Part shown: positions 11,616 to 23,286 of the stretch, one piece after another
How positions within the stretch are numbered: position 1 is the first letter of the stretch
How the letters are laid out: each line of letters begins with the position of its first letter
Assembly (NCBI RefSeq): GCF_964199755.1
Contig: NC_133929.1
Location: 1,364,001-1,428,000 of the forward strand
Direction: 5' to 3'
DNA: 64,000 bases
DNA from: Larus michahellis
Taxonomy: Eukaryota > Chordata > Aves > Charadriiformes > Laridae
The notes under the pieces: generated by a model
Databases searched by the model: none
What the model saw: the letters and a program-made list of their open reading frames with translations, nothing else
What the model was told of the DNA's origin: nothing
Made by a program: the position numbers and the translations under genes

Positions 11616-11745
11616 ATACATGCTCACACACAGGGAGACACGCATGCGCACACCCCTACAGAAGGAGACACTCAGATGCATGCGTGTACACATACACTGA
11701 TGCACAGAGGAAGACACACACATTGGAGATACACACACATAAACC
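11616..11745. repeat. CA-rich minisatellite, block 3
   Basis: Same GGGAGACAC and CACACA style as the two blocks to the left, suggesting that one ancestral minisatellite was split by the LTR-like block and CR1 pieces. Confidence 0.75.
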
Positions 11746-13799
11746 ATCGTCTCTTTCCCTGTCCTGATTTTTCTGTTGGCGTCAGTGGACAAACACTACT
11801 GAAAATGCCCTGGATTTGCCTATATGCAGTTGAAAGGCAATTCAGGACTAACATCTTGTAGTTTTTATGGTGAAGATATGTCTGGTAATCCTGTCTCAGT
11901 TAAAATGACTAACAGACACGATAACTCAGTGTACAGTACAGCCTCAATTCAGTGAAATGCAATGACATGCAGCAAAATGTAGCTGTCCTGTGTCTAAAAG
12001 CAACAATGCAAACATATTTAACTAAGTGACTCGGATTCAATATTAAAAACTCTTCAGTTGCTCTTTGTAGTTGAATAGATAGTTATATTTTTTTAGCTCA
12101 GTCCATGTCCTAACACTTCCTTTCTATGTTTGCATTATTTTTCCATATTGGAAATGATGCTACAACACACATGTTTTCATGCCTATCTTAAAGTAGTATC
12201 ACAGACACTCAAAAATGTGTTGTTTGTGCTGTGGGCTATTTCATTCCAGGGTAAAATTACTTAAAACATATTGCCTGCTTCTTTTCTTGGAAAGAATAAT
12301 GTTTTATCAGGTTACTAATAAGCGTGACTGTGAATATACAAACCCTTGGAAAATCTGAGCTAGATTTTTTTTAAAAAAAAAGCTTTTGCTCTTCTTTTCG
12401 TGCTCCTTATATCCCCTTTTCTCAATGTTAACCTTGTGTGCACACATAATCATTCTAACCTATGTTGTCTGAGAAAAAGTTTTTAGATCTTTTTTTTCCC
12501 CAAGATTCTTGCACTTGAAAACCTCTCATCAGGTCTTATTATATGGTGTCTGCTTCATATCAGAAGTTCCGATAGAACCATGTCAGCTAAACATAGAGTT
12601 GAAAACCTGAATGAGATGCAAGATGTAGGGGGGAGCCACAAATCTGAGTCATCCTGCCCTATCCCTCAGCAAGGTGGTCATCTGGCAAAAGTTACTGGCA
12701 GCAACCATCCCCAACCACATGCTGGTCAGAAGCCTGACTGGGGAAGGGTTAGGAATGTTTTCAGTGTAACTCTTAAGGAGATGATTTGGAATGTCTTACC
12801 TGGAAGAGAGGAGAGAAGGATAATGCTGCAAAACCATGGAGGGATGCTCTGACTACACTCCCTCCTCTTCAAACAAGAATGCAAAATGTCAGGGAGCGTC
12901 TTAAAAATTTTCTAGTGACTCTCCCTTCATGTGAACATGCTGATGTCGAGGTGCTGCTTTCCTCCCGTTTTTGTTTATCTGTTGCTTTTTTCTTTAGATG
13001 GCTTTTGGTTGAACTCTCTTATGCTTGTTCTACAGCAGTAGTTGGTTTTGGTTTGTTTTTTTCTCTGTGTGTGTGTATAAAGTGCAGTAAATATCTATTT
13101 GGTTGTTAGAGCTCCCTGGCTGTGGAAAACATTTTCTTGCTGTTGAGGGGAAAATTATTGGCTGCTGTTCATGTGCTCTGGCAATCTAAGATACAGCTTT
13201 CTTTTAGAAGTTACTTTACTTGACAAGTAATGTAGAAGGAAGAATGAGTACTTTGTTCTATTTAGGGAAAGAAGCGGGAAGTGGTTTTGAAATTTGATAT
13301 TTTAAGAAGGGTTTTGACTATGTGTAGTGTTCTTGTTTTCTCATCTTCTCAAATGCACACACATGCCCCAAATGTTCATTCTTAAAACACTGTCTTCCTC
13401 AGACCCAGACTGAGAAGCTGAAGGGATTGATATCATACCTATTATCACCTAGGTTGCTGTTCCCAGAATCACTGCCATTTTATTTAGGTTGAGCCTCTGC
13501 CTCTCAGCTTTCATTCAAGCCCTTGCTAATCATGGTTTGTGTGAAAAAGGAACCTTCATCATCAGTCTGTAGGTGATAAAGCATTTCAAGACATTTGACT
13601 AATTTCTCTTGTAATGGCTAATCTTCTGCATCCACATAGATAACCTGTGTTCATTGCAGCGTTGTCCAGCACCTGGTATGGTTTTGTTGGGAATCTTTCC
13701 TTTGTACGTAATGATATGATTTGGCTTTAATAGTTTGGAAATTTTTCTTAACAATCCAACGTTCAGTAAAGCACTGCAATATTTTAGACTTCAAAAATG
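11746..13799. other. Unassigned AT-rich DNA
   Basis: No gene or repeat family recognised. Short frames at 12580-13109 lack family resemblance and splice context. Confidence 0.45.
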
Positions 13800-14560
13800 A
13801 GCCAGTCCATCACTATGAACTCGCCTGGCTATTTGGACTGTTGTCTGGCCCTGGTTACCTGCTCTGCTCTCTTCACCCAGGTAGATACTGTGGGTTTAAG
13901 GGCCCTGAGAGCAGTCCCTCCTCCTGGAGGTTTGGCTGCCTGGGCTCAGGGCTAACTTAGATATAGCATAGCTGAGGGCAGAGTGTGCTTCCCCCCCCCC
14001 CCGCCCCTGCTCTGGTGACTTTGGGGAGAGCACTCCCAGGTAGCACTGCTGGGAGGCCTCAGCCAGACCCACCCCCACTTCCTTTGGAAGCTGCTTTTAA
14101 GCCGAGGCTCTAGCAGCTGGACCCCACCTGAGCTACAACTACACCACGGCCATGCCTGTACCTGGCCATAGACCCCACTGATGCAGACCTTGACCTGGGG
14201 ACAGACTTCCCAGCCTGGCCTTAAACCTGCCTCATCACTACACGCTTGCCTGGCAATTGGGACTCTTGGTTGAATCCGGCTATCGTCCCCTGGGCCTGCC
14301 CTGATTGTCTCACTCAGGTACTGTGGGACTGGGCCTTTGCTGGCAAGGTCACTGCTTCTGCTGGCCTTGTTATCATGCTCAGCTCCTGGCTCCTCTTCCC
14401 TTAGGGAGCAGCCAGCCCTCACTGAACCTTGAGAGTGGGGCTATACACCTTGTAAGTGAGGTCACTGCCCTGGCCTGCCTTGCTGTCACCCTTGTCTCCC
14501 AGCTTGCCCTCCCTCACAAAGCAATCACTCTTACTGTTCCCTGAGAATTCTGTAGCCTCT
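13800..14560. repeat. Diverged repeat with internal direct repeats
   Basis: Segments at about 13825-13895 and 14245-14335 resemble each other: CGCCTGGCTATTTGGACT against TGCCTGGCAATTGGGACT, and both continue to an ACCCAGGTA or ACTCAGGTA motif followed by ACTGTGGG. A further similar patch, GGAGCAGCAAGAGCAG, occurs at 14759 and recurs in related form near 16185 and 18320. This may be LTR or non-coding sequence of the Ty3/gypsy element to the right, but that is inference. Confidence 0.35.
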
Positions 14561-16339
14561 CTCAGTTAACAAACGAGAGGGAGCAGAACTGGTCATGTAT
14601 GTAAGCTAGTGTGTAATGGCATGATGACATGAATAGGCATTCTTTATCATTGCTAAAGCCCTGTCTACTTTAAAACGATCATTTAGACTACTTGCTCATC
14701 AAGTGGGGTCACTTTTTAATCTTTAAAAGACTACCTTAGGTACTGAAACGCCTGTCAGGGAGCAGCAAGAGCAGGGCTACCCCCTCAAGGAAGGCGAGCC
14801 AGAAGCTGAGGGCAGCCACAACACAGGTCAAGCAATGACCTCACCAACAGGGTCACTGGTCCCACAGCACTAGAGGCAGTGTGGTGACAGCAATAGATCC
14901 TATCAGTAATCCAGGGAGTCAGAGCTGCAGGCTGTGGGACCAGGGGGGGCTTCAGTGATGCAGAAATCCTGGGGTGGCCTTACATAATTTCTCATTCTTA
15001 GAGTAGTTAGTGACTATGTTTCCCATCCAATTTCTCCATTTCATCTGGGAGGATCATGGCTCAGGATCTGTCCATGCTGCCCCCCCCCTTTCCATGCATG
15101 CCTTTCCATCAGTTTCCCTACCCGTTCCAAGCACCCATCTGCTTCCCCCAGAGGGCCTTTTCCCTCTGTAACCAGACCCTCCTTCCCAGACATACTGATT
15201 TAGTCTGCTGACTTCAGATCAGGATCCTGACGACTGTCAGATGTTAGGCACTGATTATCAAAATGCCATCATGACTAGAATGGGCACTGATATGGCAATA
15301 CCAGGATGCTTGACCCATCCTGTCAGAGTGTTCTCCTGCTAGCTAGGGAAAGCAGCCCCCCTTCCCTCCCATCCTTCTGACCACAGAAGAAGGTTTGATT
15401 TGCATGGCATGGTCAAAACAACAGGCTTTGTTAACGTCTTGATTTAGGCTGCAGTGATCCAGCGCAGGGCTGTCCAGCAGGTGCCTCCAGACAGCCCTGA
15501 TCCCATAATTTGCATAAATTATTCCTTTTCCCATGTCTTCACCCTCCTTTTCGCTGCCCTCATACTTCTGTTGCAGGAAAAAAGCTGGTGAACCCATGTA
15601 GTTTAAATCAAATCAGGATCCAAATGATTTATTGATTTATTAATGACATAATTAGCCAGCAATCAGCGAGCAAACAATACATTCAGGATCAATACCAGGA
15701 ATTCAACAGATAAAGCACAATACTACACACTTACAAAATATTAGTAAACACTTAAAAAATTTTAAACACCCTTCTATAACTAACCCCAAGAAGTTTTAAT
15801 CCCCCCCCACCCACATTCACACAGTTATATGCACACGCTCTCCTGGGAATGTGGGTATTTCTACTTGCACCCACTTCCTGTGGGAGACGTGGATGATCCA
15901 GCTTTATGTGAAGCCATGCTGCTCCCTACATTACTGGTGAGAGAGCACCCCATGAGGTTGTGTACACACACTGAAGGCGTGGGTCCCTACCTGATGCATG
16001 CACTCTGTACCATCAGTGCACTAGCTAGAATGCAGGCTACTCATAGCGCCCCACAGGGAGGCTGCTCTGTCTGTAGGGTGACTTTTGGCAGCATCAAACT
16101 GATTCCTGCTTTGTTCCTACTTCTTTCTCCCCACTGTTCATGGCACTGCCTGTAACTTCTCACACTGTTATTGACGAGTAGAAGCAAGAGCAGAACTGCT
16201 CTGGGGGGGGGGGGGGGAAGTTAAAAACAAAGGGTAATTACAGAAAAGGCAGGGGCAATGACCTAACCAACCAGGATATATCCCCACAGTATATGAGGAG
16301 GGTGAGCACAGCAGGAGTGGTGATAACAACAGGTTGTGT
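14561..16339. other. Unassigned old repeat-like DNA
   Basis: No open frame of note. Homopolymers include C runs near 15080 and G 16200-16217. Patches at 14759-14950 and 16174-16330 share wording with sequence next to the Ty3/gypsy pol, so part of this may be its decayed flank. Confidence 0.35.
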
Positions 16340-18130
16340 CACAGGCTGGCAGTGGAAGGGGTCTGTGTGATGAGGCTTCAGGAGGGAGACATGAACAAGT
16401 GGGTGAATCTTCCAGGATCATGGGAGCTCCAGGTAGTAGGTAATTGGGTTGATTTGGTCAGCCATGGTGGAAGGCCCCAAATAACGATGGTCCAGCTTGG
16501 CAGATGGTCAGGCAGTCTGGATGTGCTTGCTGGAAAGTCAAACCCAGTGACCAATGGAGAAGGCTGTGGCCAGGCAATGCCATCTGCCTGCTTACCTTTT
16601 GTAGGCACTTTTGGTTTTGTCCAGCTGGGTTATGAGGAGGATGTGAATTTGCTGGAATTGTGCAAGCAGGTCACCAGTTGCAGGTGTGTGTGAAGCAGCT
16701 GCTGTGGTTGGGTGACTGGGGGTGGAAATCAAAGTTAGCAAAGAATGGGGTCTGCTCTTCAGATGCAAGGATGTTATTGCTGTAAGCAAACTCTGCCAAT
16801 GGGAGGAGGGTGACCCAGTCATCTTGGAGAAAATTACTGTAATGCCAGAGATATTGTTCCAGGATCTGATTCACTCTCTCTGTCTGCTCATTGGTCTGGG
16901 GGTGGTGAGAGGGCAAGAGGCAAGTTTGTATGGGGAAGAGCCCTACAAGCTCCTTCCAAAATCTGGCTGTAAACTGCTTCCCCCTCCCTTCCCCCAGTCA
17001 GTAATGATGCTGTCTGGGAAAGGCTATGGCATCAGAAAATGTGCTCTAGGAAGTCAGGCAGTCTGTGGGCAATTTCCCGGGGGAACAAAGTGAGCCATCT
17101 CAGTGAAGAGTTCCACAGTCACAAGGACAGCTGTGTTGCCCTGTGAGGGGGGCAGGTCTACTATGAAGTCCATGGACATCAACTTCCAAGACTGGTCAGG
17201 AGTGGGGAGGGTCTGAGGGTCTGCAAGAGACCTTGTGGTCTTTGCAGAGGCCTTTTGGTATGAACACAGGTGTTCACTAGGATGGCTTTATTGCTCTGCA
17301 GGGGGGGGGAGGTTTACTATGAAGTCCATGGACTGTGGCCTGTACTGTGGACCACCAGTAGGTCCAGGTAATCAGGTGTTGTATCTTCCATCAGCCCACG
17401 CATCTGGCTGCAGGTACATGGCGACATTGATGGAGGACCTGTACTTGCAGCAGTCTCCTCAGGACGTACAGCTTCTTCCCCCAATATGGGCAGCTGTCCT
17501 GTTTTTGCAGGCTAAGTTAGGCCGTGCCAGCACAATGCTTTGCTAGAAGTGCTCCAATTTGCAGTGGTTTCTCTAACTACTGCAGTGAGATTATCCTCTG
17601 CTGTGGTGATGACGAAGCGTCTGAGTCCCTCTTCCATGACAAGGCATTGGCCTTGCCATTCTGCTGCCCTGGACATTAGGTGAGAATGAAGTGAAAGTGC
17701 AAAAAGAGAGAAGCCTAGAGGGCAAGGCTGAGAGAGAGACACGTCATGTCTCAGTAATATTCCGGGCTATGGTGGTTGGTTAGCAACACTGTTGGATCTT
17801 TTGCCCCCTTGAGGAGGTGAAAGGCAGCTTTGATTGCCAAGAGCAACTTGTCCCAGATATTGTAATTTGTCTCAGTGGGAGCGAGCTGCTGAGAGAAAAA
17901 GGCACAGGGGTGGAGTTCCTGCTTAGGGCTGACCTTCTGAGAGAGGATGACCCCTATGGATCCGTCTAAGGCATCCACTTCTACAATGAAAGGCCGTCTG
18001 GGTAGTCTAGGAATGGAGCTGTAGTGAATGCCCATTTCAGTTTCTTAAAGGAGCATTTATTGAATTTGGCATAGAGATGTTTCTGTCGCAAGTCACTCGA
18101 GACTTCCTGCATGTAGTCTACGTGAGCCTC
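16340..18130 (-). pseudogene. Ty3/gypsy retrotransposon pol, decayed
   Basis: Read on the minus strand from 18130 downward, the pieces follow the Ty3/gypsy pol order. They are an RT end (LYAKFNKCSF), an RNase H region (RPFIVEVDALDGSIGVILSQ, then LHPCAFFSQQLAP), integrase zinc-finger remnants near 17400-17460, the integrase core (SMDFIVDLPPSQGNTAVLV near 17150), and its C-terminal part (HPQTNEQTERVNQILEQYL at about 16890). Last is a chromodomain-type tail (LDHRYLGPSTMADQINPITY, then SWKIHPLVHVSLLKP, near 16380-16490). Frames shift several times and stops are frequent, so it is dead. The order and motifs fit a chromovirus-like Metaviridae element. The left end near 16340 is approximate. Confidence 0.85.
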
Positions 18131-18384
18131 TTGAGCAGTTGAAAAAGACAAGATGTCATCCAGGCTGTGACCTGCCTCTGCATGCTGATTACAGCTTCAT
18201 GCAGGGTTTGGAGGTCAGCCTGGAGCTGTGGGGGAGCCATGGGGGCAAGTCCCTGCCCAGCCTGAGAGCCAGACTCCGTGGCGCTCAGCTCAGGGCTCAA
18301 CAAGGCCTGAGCTGTCAAGGAGCAACAAGAGGAGAACTGCTCCATGAAGGAAGGTGAACTGGGAACCAAGGTGTGACCGATCAA
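18131..18384 (-). pseudogene. Possible gag start of the Ty3/gypsy element
   Basis: A minus-strand frame contains PPQLQADLQTLHEAVISMQR, a heptad-like stretch reminiscent of the N-terminal coiled region of gypsy Gag proteins. It lies immediately upstream (on the minus strand) of the RT remnant, implying deletion of most of gag, protease and RT. The assignment rests mainly on position and is weak. Confidence 0.35.
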
Positions 18385-18619
18385 CGAACCCCTACAGTGG
18401 AAGAAGGCTCAGGGAAGATAGGCAAGGGTGATGCGCTCATGAAGCTCAGAAAAGAATGTAGGAAGTGACCACACCTATCGCAAAGGAAGCTGAAATTAAC
18501 ACAAAGGGGACTGTTTTAGATAGACAGCTGCATCAGCTGAGTGGGTGTTGCATGAAAGGGGCAAAGCGGTTTTGGAAGAAAATAAACCCCCTTGCGTTCT
18601 AACACTCCTCACCAAGGTG
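18385..18619. other. Unassigned spacer
   Basis: No coding or family signal that I can defend. It contains GAAAATAAACCCCC near 18588, which could be a polyadenylation signal of an unrecognised plus-strand LTR. Confidence 0.3.
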
Positions 18620-19711
18620 GGAGGCCAGGTGCGGCTAGGTTTAAATTCTGAGTGATGCCCAATTCAGCACTATCAGTCCAGTCGCGTTTAATATGTATTA
18701 AACTATTACGATTTGGATACACTAATAGTGGACTGCACCTTCAGTCTAGTTGTGCTCATGAACTAGCACGGCCACTCTCGAGTCTTTGGTCGCGTTCAAT
18801 GAGAAACCGAAACGACTAGCTACTTAAACAGTGCAGTTTATTTAAACAACAGGTACATAGGTTCTTAGGATTGCCGGTGATAAATACACTGTCTGCAAAG
18901 CACGTGCAAATGAAAGTATTGTTACATATACAAAACGCGCAACAAAGTTATAAACCATACAGCCTGGCTATAAATGTAGGAAAGAGATTGTCTAGAGAAA
19001 TTTCTAAGTTTCCCGAGGAAGCACTCGGTGTAATCGAAGTCTTACCCAAAGGCGTCCCTATGAGGGGGAAGAGAGGCTCAGCCCGTTGACTAATCCCAGA
19101 AGTCAGTGATGGAATTCTTTGAGATGGTGCCTTCCCTGGGTATCCCCCCTCTCTCGGGCTATTTTTATACTATTTGTTATCTTCAAGGTGGAGTTTGAGT
19201 GACTTTAGTCATACATGCTTTTATCATGATTGGTGTAAAATTTTCTCGCTTCACAATTAAAGGTATAGTTTACGAGAAATTCAGGGCGCAGACTCAAGAA
19301 GGAGTGGTCACACCTTGGAGGCGGGTAGCCTTTGGGATGGAGGTGTGTTTTGGTATTATAATGACATTATAACGAGCAAAGTTCGCACAAAGGACAGCAT
19401 CTCATCAAAATTTGACAAAATGTTGGCTCTGAGTATCGAGCGGGCAGCTAATTGGCAGCTTATCTGTTTCATGGTACCATCCCATTCCCGTATCTGCTAT
19501 ACATCATAAGGTAAAGCCGCGGAATAATTGCATCCCGCCCCGTACCTCATGTAGCTTCACAAGCATCCTTATCAGGGAACCACAGGTGTTGTATTCTTCA
19601 TGCCAGCTGCGGCTGTTTTCTACCTCAGAAGCCTATTGATTTATACTTTTCCTTATTGTGTGAACAATGCTGTACTTTTGTATTTTTAGCCAATTTAGTA
19701 TTTATTCCACA
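18620..19711 (-). mobile_element. ERV-C 3' LTR
   Basis: On the minus strand the LTR starts TGTGGAATAAATAC (plus-strand end at 19711), directly after a polypurine tract and the env stop. TTTATT at about 18838 gives a minus-strand AATAAA. It is about 1.09 kb. The distal boundary near 18620-18632 is approximate because the partner 5' LTR is not in the window. It terminates the outermost provirus of the nested locus. Confidence 0.65.
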
Positions 19712-19725
19712 TAATCCACCCCGTG
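19712..19725 (-). other. ERV-C polypurine tract
   Basis: The minus-strand sequence CGGGGTGGATTA immediately precedes the LTR TGTGG. It primes plus-strand DNA synthesis in retroviruses. The same GGGGTGGAT core precedes the ERV-B 3' LTRs, hinting that the two are related lineages. Confidence 0.6.
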
Positions 19726-19752
19726 ACGACAGTCACTGAAGCTCCACGATAA

Positions 19753-20872
19753 TCAATACTGATAGGAAAGATCACATGTGTTCTTGTGGTGAGGGATATC
19801 AAGTGCCAATACATCTCGTGGAGTGATCAAACGAGTTAAACTTTTCATCATAATCCAAAGTCTAACATACAAAACAATTGTCAAAGCGAAGCACAATACA
19901 GTGAGTATTAGTAGAACAACAAGAGGATGGAGCATCTTGTTATAAAGTCCTGTAGCTGTCGGCGACCATCCAAAAAGAGTGTCTCCCCATTCATGTCCTC
20001 CGTCTCTCTTGACTCTTTCCAGCACTTGGTGTAGTTCTTCAACATCATGATGGACGGTAATCAAAGTTCTCTGTCCATTTTCTTGGGCCTCTTTCAACAG
20101 TCGCTTCAATTCATCGCGTTGTAGCAGCTTCTTCACTGGCGAGAGATTCATTCTGATAGGGGTAGGCAATAAATCTCCAATCAACGTATAATTAGATTGT
20201 AGCAATTGAAAAGACATAACAGGAGCTGAATAACTGAAGTCACATCCGATAATGTTAGTAAAGTTATAAACACAAAGATTTGAGTGATTACTTATATCCA
20301 CCACTATGTCATCTACGAATACAAGACTACAGGGAGACCTCATGGAAACGCACCCTTTCCCAATATATACAAGCACAGTCTCTGGGGTTTCATCGGGATG
20401 TATCTCAAAGTGACAAACATTCTGGTTGGTGTCAAGACAAATGTCTTGCACTTTGAAGGTATTACTCTCACAAATGAATCCTTGTTGGTCTCGTGAAATG
20501 CATGCGTCAACATCAACAGTTTGCCATTTATTCTCATTTTGTTGTGCCCACACTCTGTGCTCTATTGGATAGAGTATGGCTCCTTGGTGATTCAACCCCA
20601 GCGCAATGATTCGGTATATGGTGTATACCAAAGCATTGCGTATCGTTAGGACAAAAGCTGTGGCCTTGCTCTCAATGGGATCATAGGTGAAATTAACCAG
20701 ATACCACCAGGACTGAAATTTTTTCTCAAATTCAATTGCGTTATCCCATATTACTTTTCGAATTTCAGTGGGCAAGGTGCCTTCTTCACCTTCCCTTATG
20801 ATTGTGGCTGTCATAGATTGCATCCACAATTGGGCTTGGATACAACTAAGAGCCAAGGGAACATTGTTTTGG
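19753..20872 (-). pseudogene. env: ERV-C env, C-terminal part (TM subunit)
   Basis: This minus-strand frame is the continuation of the ERV-C env that breaks off at 50258. The two are separated by the ERV-A insertion and share the TTTTGG target duplication. It holds the rest of the TM ectodomain and several N-glycosylation sites (NFT, NHS, NYT). A strong membrane anchor (VVLLILTVLCFALTIVLYV) lies near the C terminus, with a short cytoplasmic tail ending at the stop at 19753. The open frame extends on to 21063, but those residues are antisense ERV-A LTR, not Env. I see no CX6CC motif in this part. As a half gene cut off from its start by 29 kb it cannot give a complete envelope. Confidence 0.8.
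20867..20872. repeat. ERV-A target-site duplication, left copy
   Basis: TTTTGG immediately before the ERV-A 5' LTR. The same six bases follow the 3' LTR at 50252-50257. This pairs the two LTRs as ends of one integration. Confidence 0.85.
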
Positions 20873-21189
20873 TGTGGGAATAGAGAGCAGCATAGGTCTG
20901 TTCGACCTTGATGAGATAAAGCTGCATCCTTGAGAGAGGGTTTGTGAGAACAGAAAACCAAGTAAGAATCAGTAAGAAACAGGATGTGAGAATGAAGTTG
21001 TTGCCCCTCGTGGGCAGACAGCAGAAACCAATCGGAAGAAGTAGAGAAGCGCGTGGCAGTCAACCTTCAACCTATCAGCAGAACACAACTTGCACGTGGA
21101 GAGTGTGTATAGCTATAAAGCCTGTCAGATTGTTGCAATAAAGGTCTTTGGTCTGTACCCCGCCAGAGTCCATGAATCCATGCTCCACA
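20873..21189 (+). repeat. ERV-A 5' LTR
   Basis: 317 bp from TGTGGGAATAG to CATGCTCCACA. It contains a TATA box (TATAAA at 21114-21119) and a polyadenylation signal (AATAAA at 21137-21142) close behind it, so U3 is long and R very short, as in alpharetroviral LTRs. It would drive rightward transcription. Confidence 0.9.
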
Positions 21190-21191
21190 AA

Positions 21192-21209
21192 TGGTGCCCG
21201 AACAGAGAC
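21192..21209 (+). other. ERV-A primer-binding site (tRNA-Lys-like)
   Basis: TGGTGCCCGAACAGAGAC begins two bases after the LTR. It differs at two positions from the tRNA-Lys3 primer site used by several retroviruses. It marks where minus-strand DNA synthesis starts. Confidence 0.75.
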
Positions 21210-21311
21210 AAAAATCATAGGAACGTACGACCGGTGGAGCAGCCTGGCTGAACGAGAAAAAAGGCAGCGGGAAGGAGAGCTGCAGTCCAGACGAATAATC
21301 ACCAGGAAAAG

Positions 21312-22658
21312 GTGAGCAGCCAGGGATGTGTGAGGATTGGATTGAAAATTTCCTCAGAGGAAAAGGCAATTGTATGTATATTAGGAAAGTTTTTAAGTAG
21401 AAGGGATATTCAATACGATGAAGGAACTTTTCAACTTTTACTGGCATGGCTAAAAAGCAAGGGTCTTGCCGCTGATTCTACAACGGCTTTCCAATTATCA
21501 AGTTGGGAGCAAGCGGGCGAAACTTTATTTGAGGCTGAAACAAAAGGGGATGCGACTGCCACAAAGGTTTTGACAACCTGGAGGTTGATTAAAGATACTT
21601 AACAGCAGGTAAAATCCGAACGAAATGCCACAGCAGCCGCCGTTGCAGCTGTGGCACCGGACAGCCCGATTACCACTCAGACAGAGGGGGGGAAACCTGA
21701 TCCCCCAAACTGTCCGGCTGCGCCATTAGCACCCCCGCTAGATGTGACGTTGATACCGCCGCGTTCTCCTGTGTTACCGGGTTGGGGCGATTCCTTGCCA
21801 AGTCCGTCACCAAGTCCGGCGGTCACTGCAACTTATAATCCTGCTCAACACTGGCAGAATTTACGTAAACAGGCATTACAGGACAGCGATATAGAAGCCA
21901 CTACTGCCATCGCCTGTCTGGTACTGTTTAATCAAAATGGGACAAACACCTGGGAACCGATAAGGTGGGAGCTGGTTAGAGAAATGCGGAAAACGATTAT
22001 GCAGCATGGACTAACCTCCCCTTATGCACAAGGACTATTAAATAACATTATGAAAGGACACATACTAACTCCATTCGATATCAAGCAGCTAGCCGAAGTT
22101 ATTTCTACCCCAACACAGCGAGTTCTTCTTATGGGTAGGCGTATATTACAAGCCTTAAAGAATCCAGGCTTAATAGATATGATAGAAGCTTGCAACCAAG
22201 TGGGATCTATCTCTTATCAAACCGATTGGTGGCAAATTCTAGAGATGATACGGAAACAGGAGGATATCAGACAAGCTGCGAGCAATAACGATTCTGCTCC
22301 GTCTGGGGCAACTGCCGCACCTCCTAATTTTAAAGCAGACGATTGCCCCCTGGTCTTGCCGAGATCAGAACAAGCCGAAGGGAAAGGAGGCACTCAAGTT
22401 CACTCTACCCTATTCTGTAATAGCCCTGAGGATGATCCTGGGAGCCCCTTTGATCCTGGTCCAATAAATCCAGAGACTGAACCTGATTTATATCCACCTT
22501 TAACCCCAATTAAAGCTATGCCTGCATCTGCTCCAACTGCGGAGATTTTACAGCAACAGCGACGAAAGTTGTTATCGTGCTCCTCCGTTCTTAACCCTTC
22601 TCCATTTGCGCCAGGTACTGCATCTGTTCCTCCTTATCAACTGCTTATACGTGCATAG
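21312..22658 (+). pseudogene. gag: ERV-A gag (matrix and capsid), one in-frame stop
   Basis: One reading frame runs from 21312 to 22658 and is broken by TAA at 21600-21602. The first 96 codons look like a matrix domain (EEKAIVCILGKFLSRRDI). After a Pro-rich linker comes a capsid-like N-terminal domain (PIRWELVREMRKTIMQHGL, SPYAQGLL and LTPFDIKQLAEVI), of the kind found in class II/betaretroviral Gag. The start is a GTG in the track and the true ATG is unclear. No CCHC zinc knuckle follows. The frame ends in unrelated sequence, so nucleocapsid, protease and most of pol are deleted. It lies 102 bp after the primer site. Confidence 0.8.
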
Positions 22659-23206
22659 CCAGAATTGGGGTGTTGCGGTGTATTGTCAGAATGTCAGCAG
22701 AGAAGGACGGAGCCGGAGCTGTTTTGCTCCCGCCACCGCCCGCCTGGCCCCCTCCCCTCCCCAGTCATCTCCCTGAGATAGAAGTGATGTTTTTGTATGT
22801 CTGCTGTGTAAGTGTGTGTGGGCGCCAGCTTATACCTGCTGATCAGCATGTGTGCTACTGTTTGATTTTTGTTGTGTGCAGTGTCGTTAGGTGACTCCAC
22901 TGGAGCAGGTGTTCTGCCCGGGGTGGTACTGTTCTCGTATGTAACTAGGGCTGACACTCCATCAAGTGAAGAAGTTCGTATATACACCATGTTTAGACGT
23001 AAGGCGAGCGCGCCCCAGGTAGGTACACCAGGATGGGCTGTAGAACCGATGGAAGTCCTGAAATATTGGGGGAGTTTTCACGAGCCGACACGTTTTCGCT
23101 CTTGAGAACGGCTTGCCCGTGCAGGGCGTATGGCTGGTTGTTTGTTGTTTGCCTATAAGGTCACGGTTCATCAGGAAAAGGAGTTGAGCCAAAATCTATA
23201 GGATGC
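22659..23206 (+). other. ERV-A segment between gag and the tandem array, unassigned
   Basis: No recognisable pol or SU domain. The sequence has a GC-rich patch (22710-22760) and short frames without family resemblance. It is the unique left flank of the array. The sequence just before the first unit (ATCTATAGGATGC) is absent from later unit junctions. Confidence 0.5.
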
Positions 23207-23286
23207 TCTGTAGGAAAATGAGAAACTTAAGGAAAAATGAGAAACTGAGCTCTTGTTGCAAAGGCAGACTTTTATGTCAGTCGTAA

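Noticed and set aside
9076..11745. CRISPR-like repeat-spacer array
   Set aside because: Repeats are degenerate, without constant-length spacers, in a vertebrate genome; it is a minisatellite.
19753..21063. 436-codon minus-strand frame as one complete Env protein
   Set aside because: The first 60 or so codons are antisense ERV-A LTR; the same peptide occurs at 49895-50125 and 59014-59244. Only 20872-19753 is Env.
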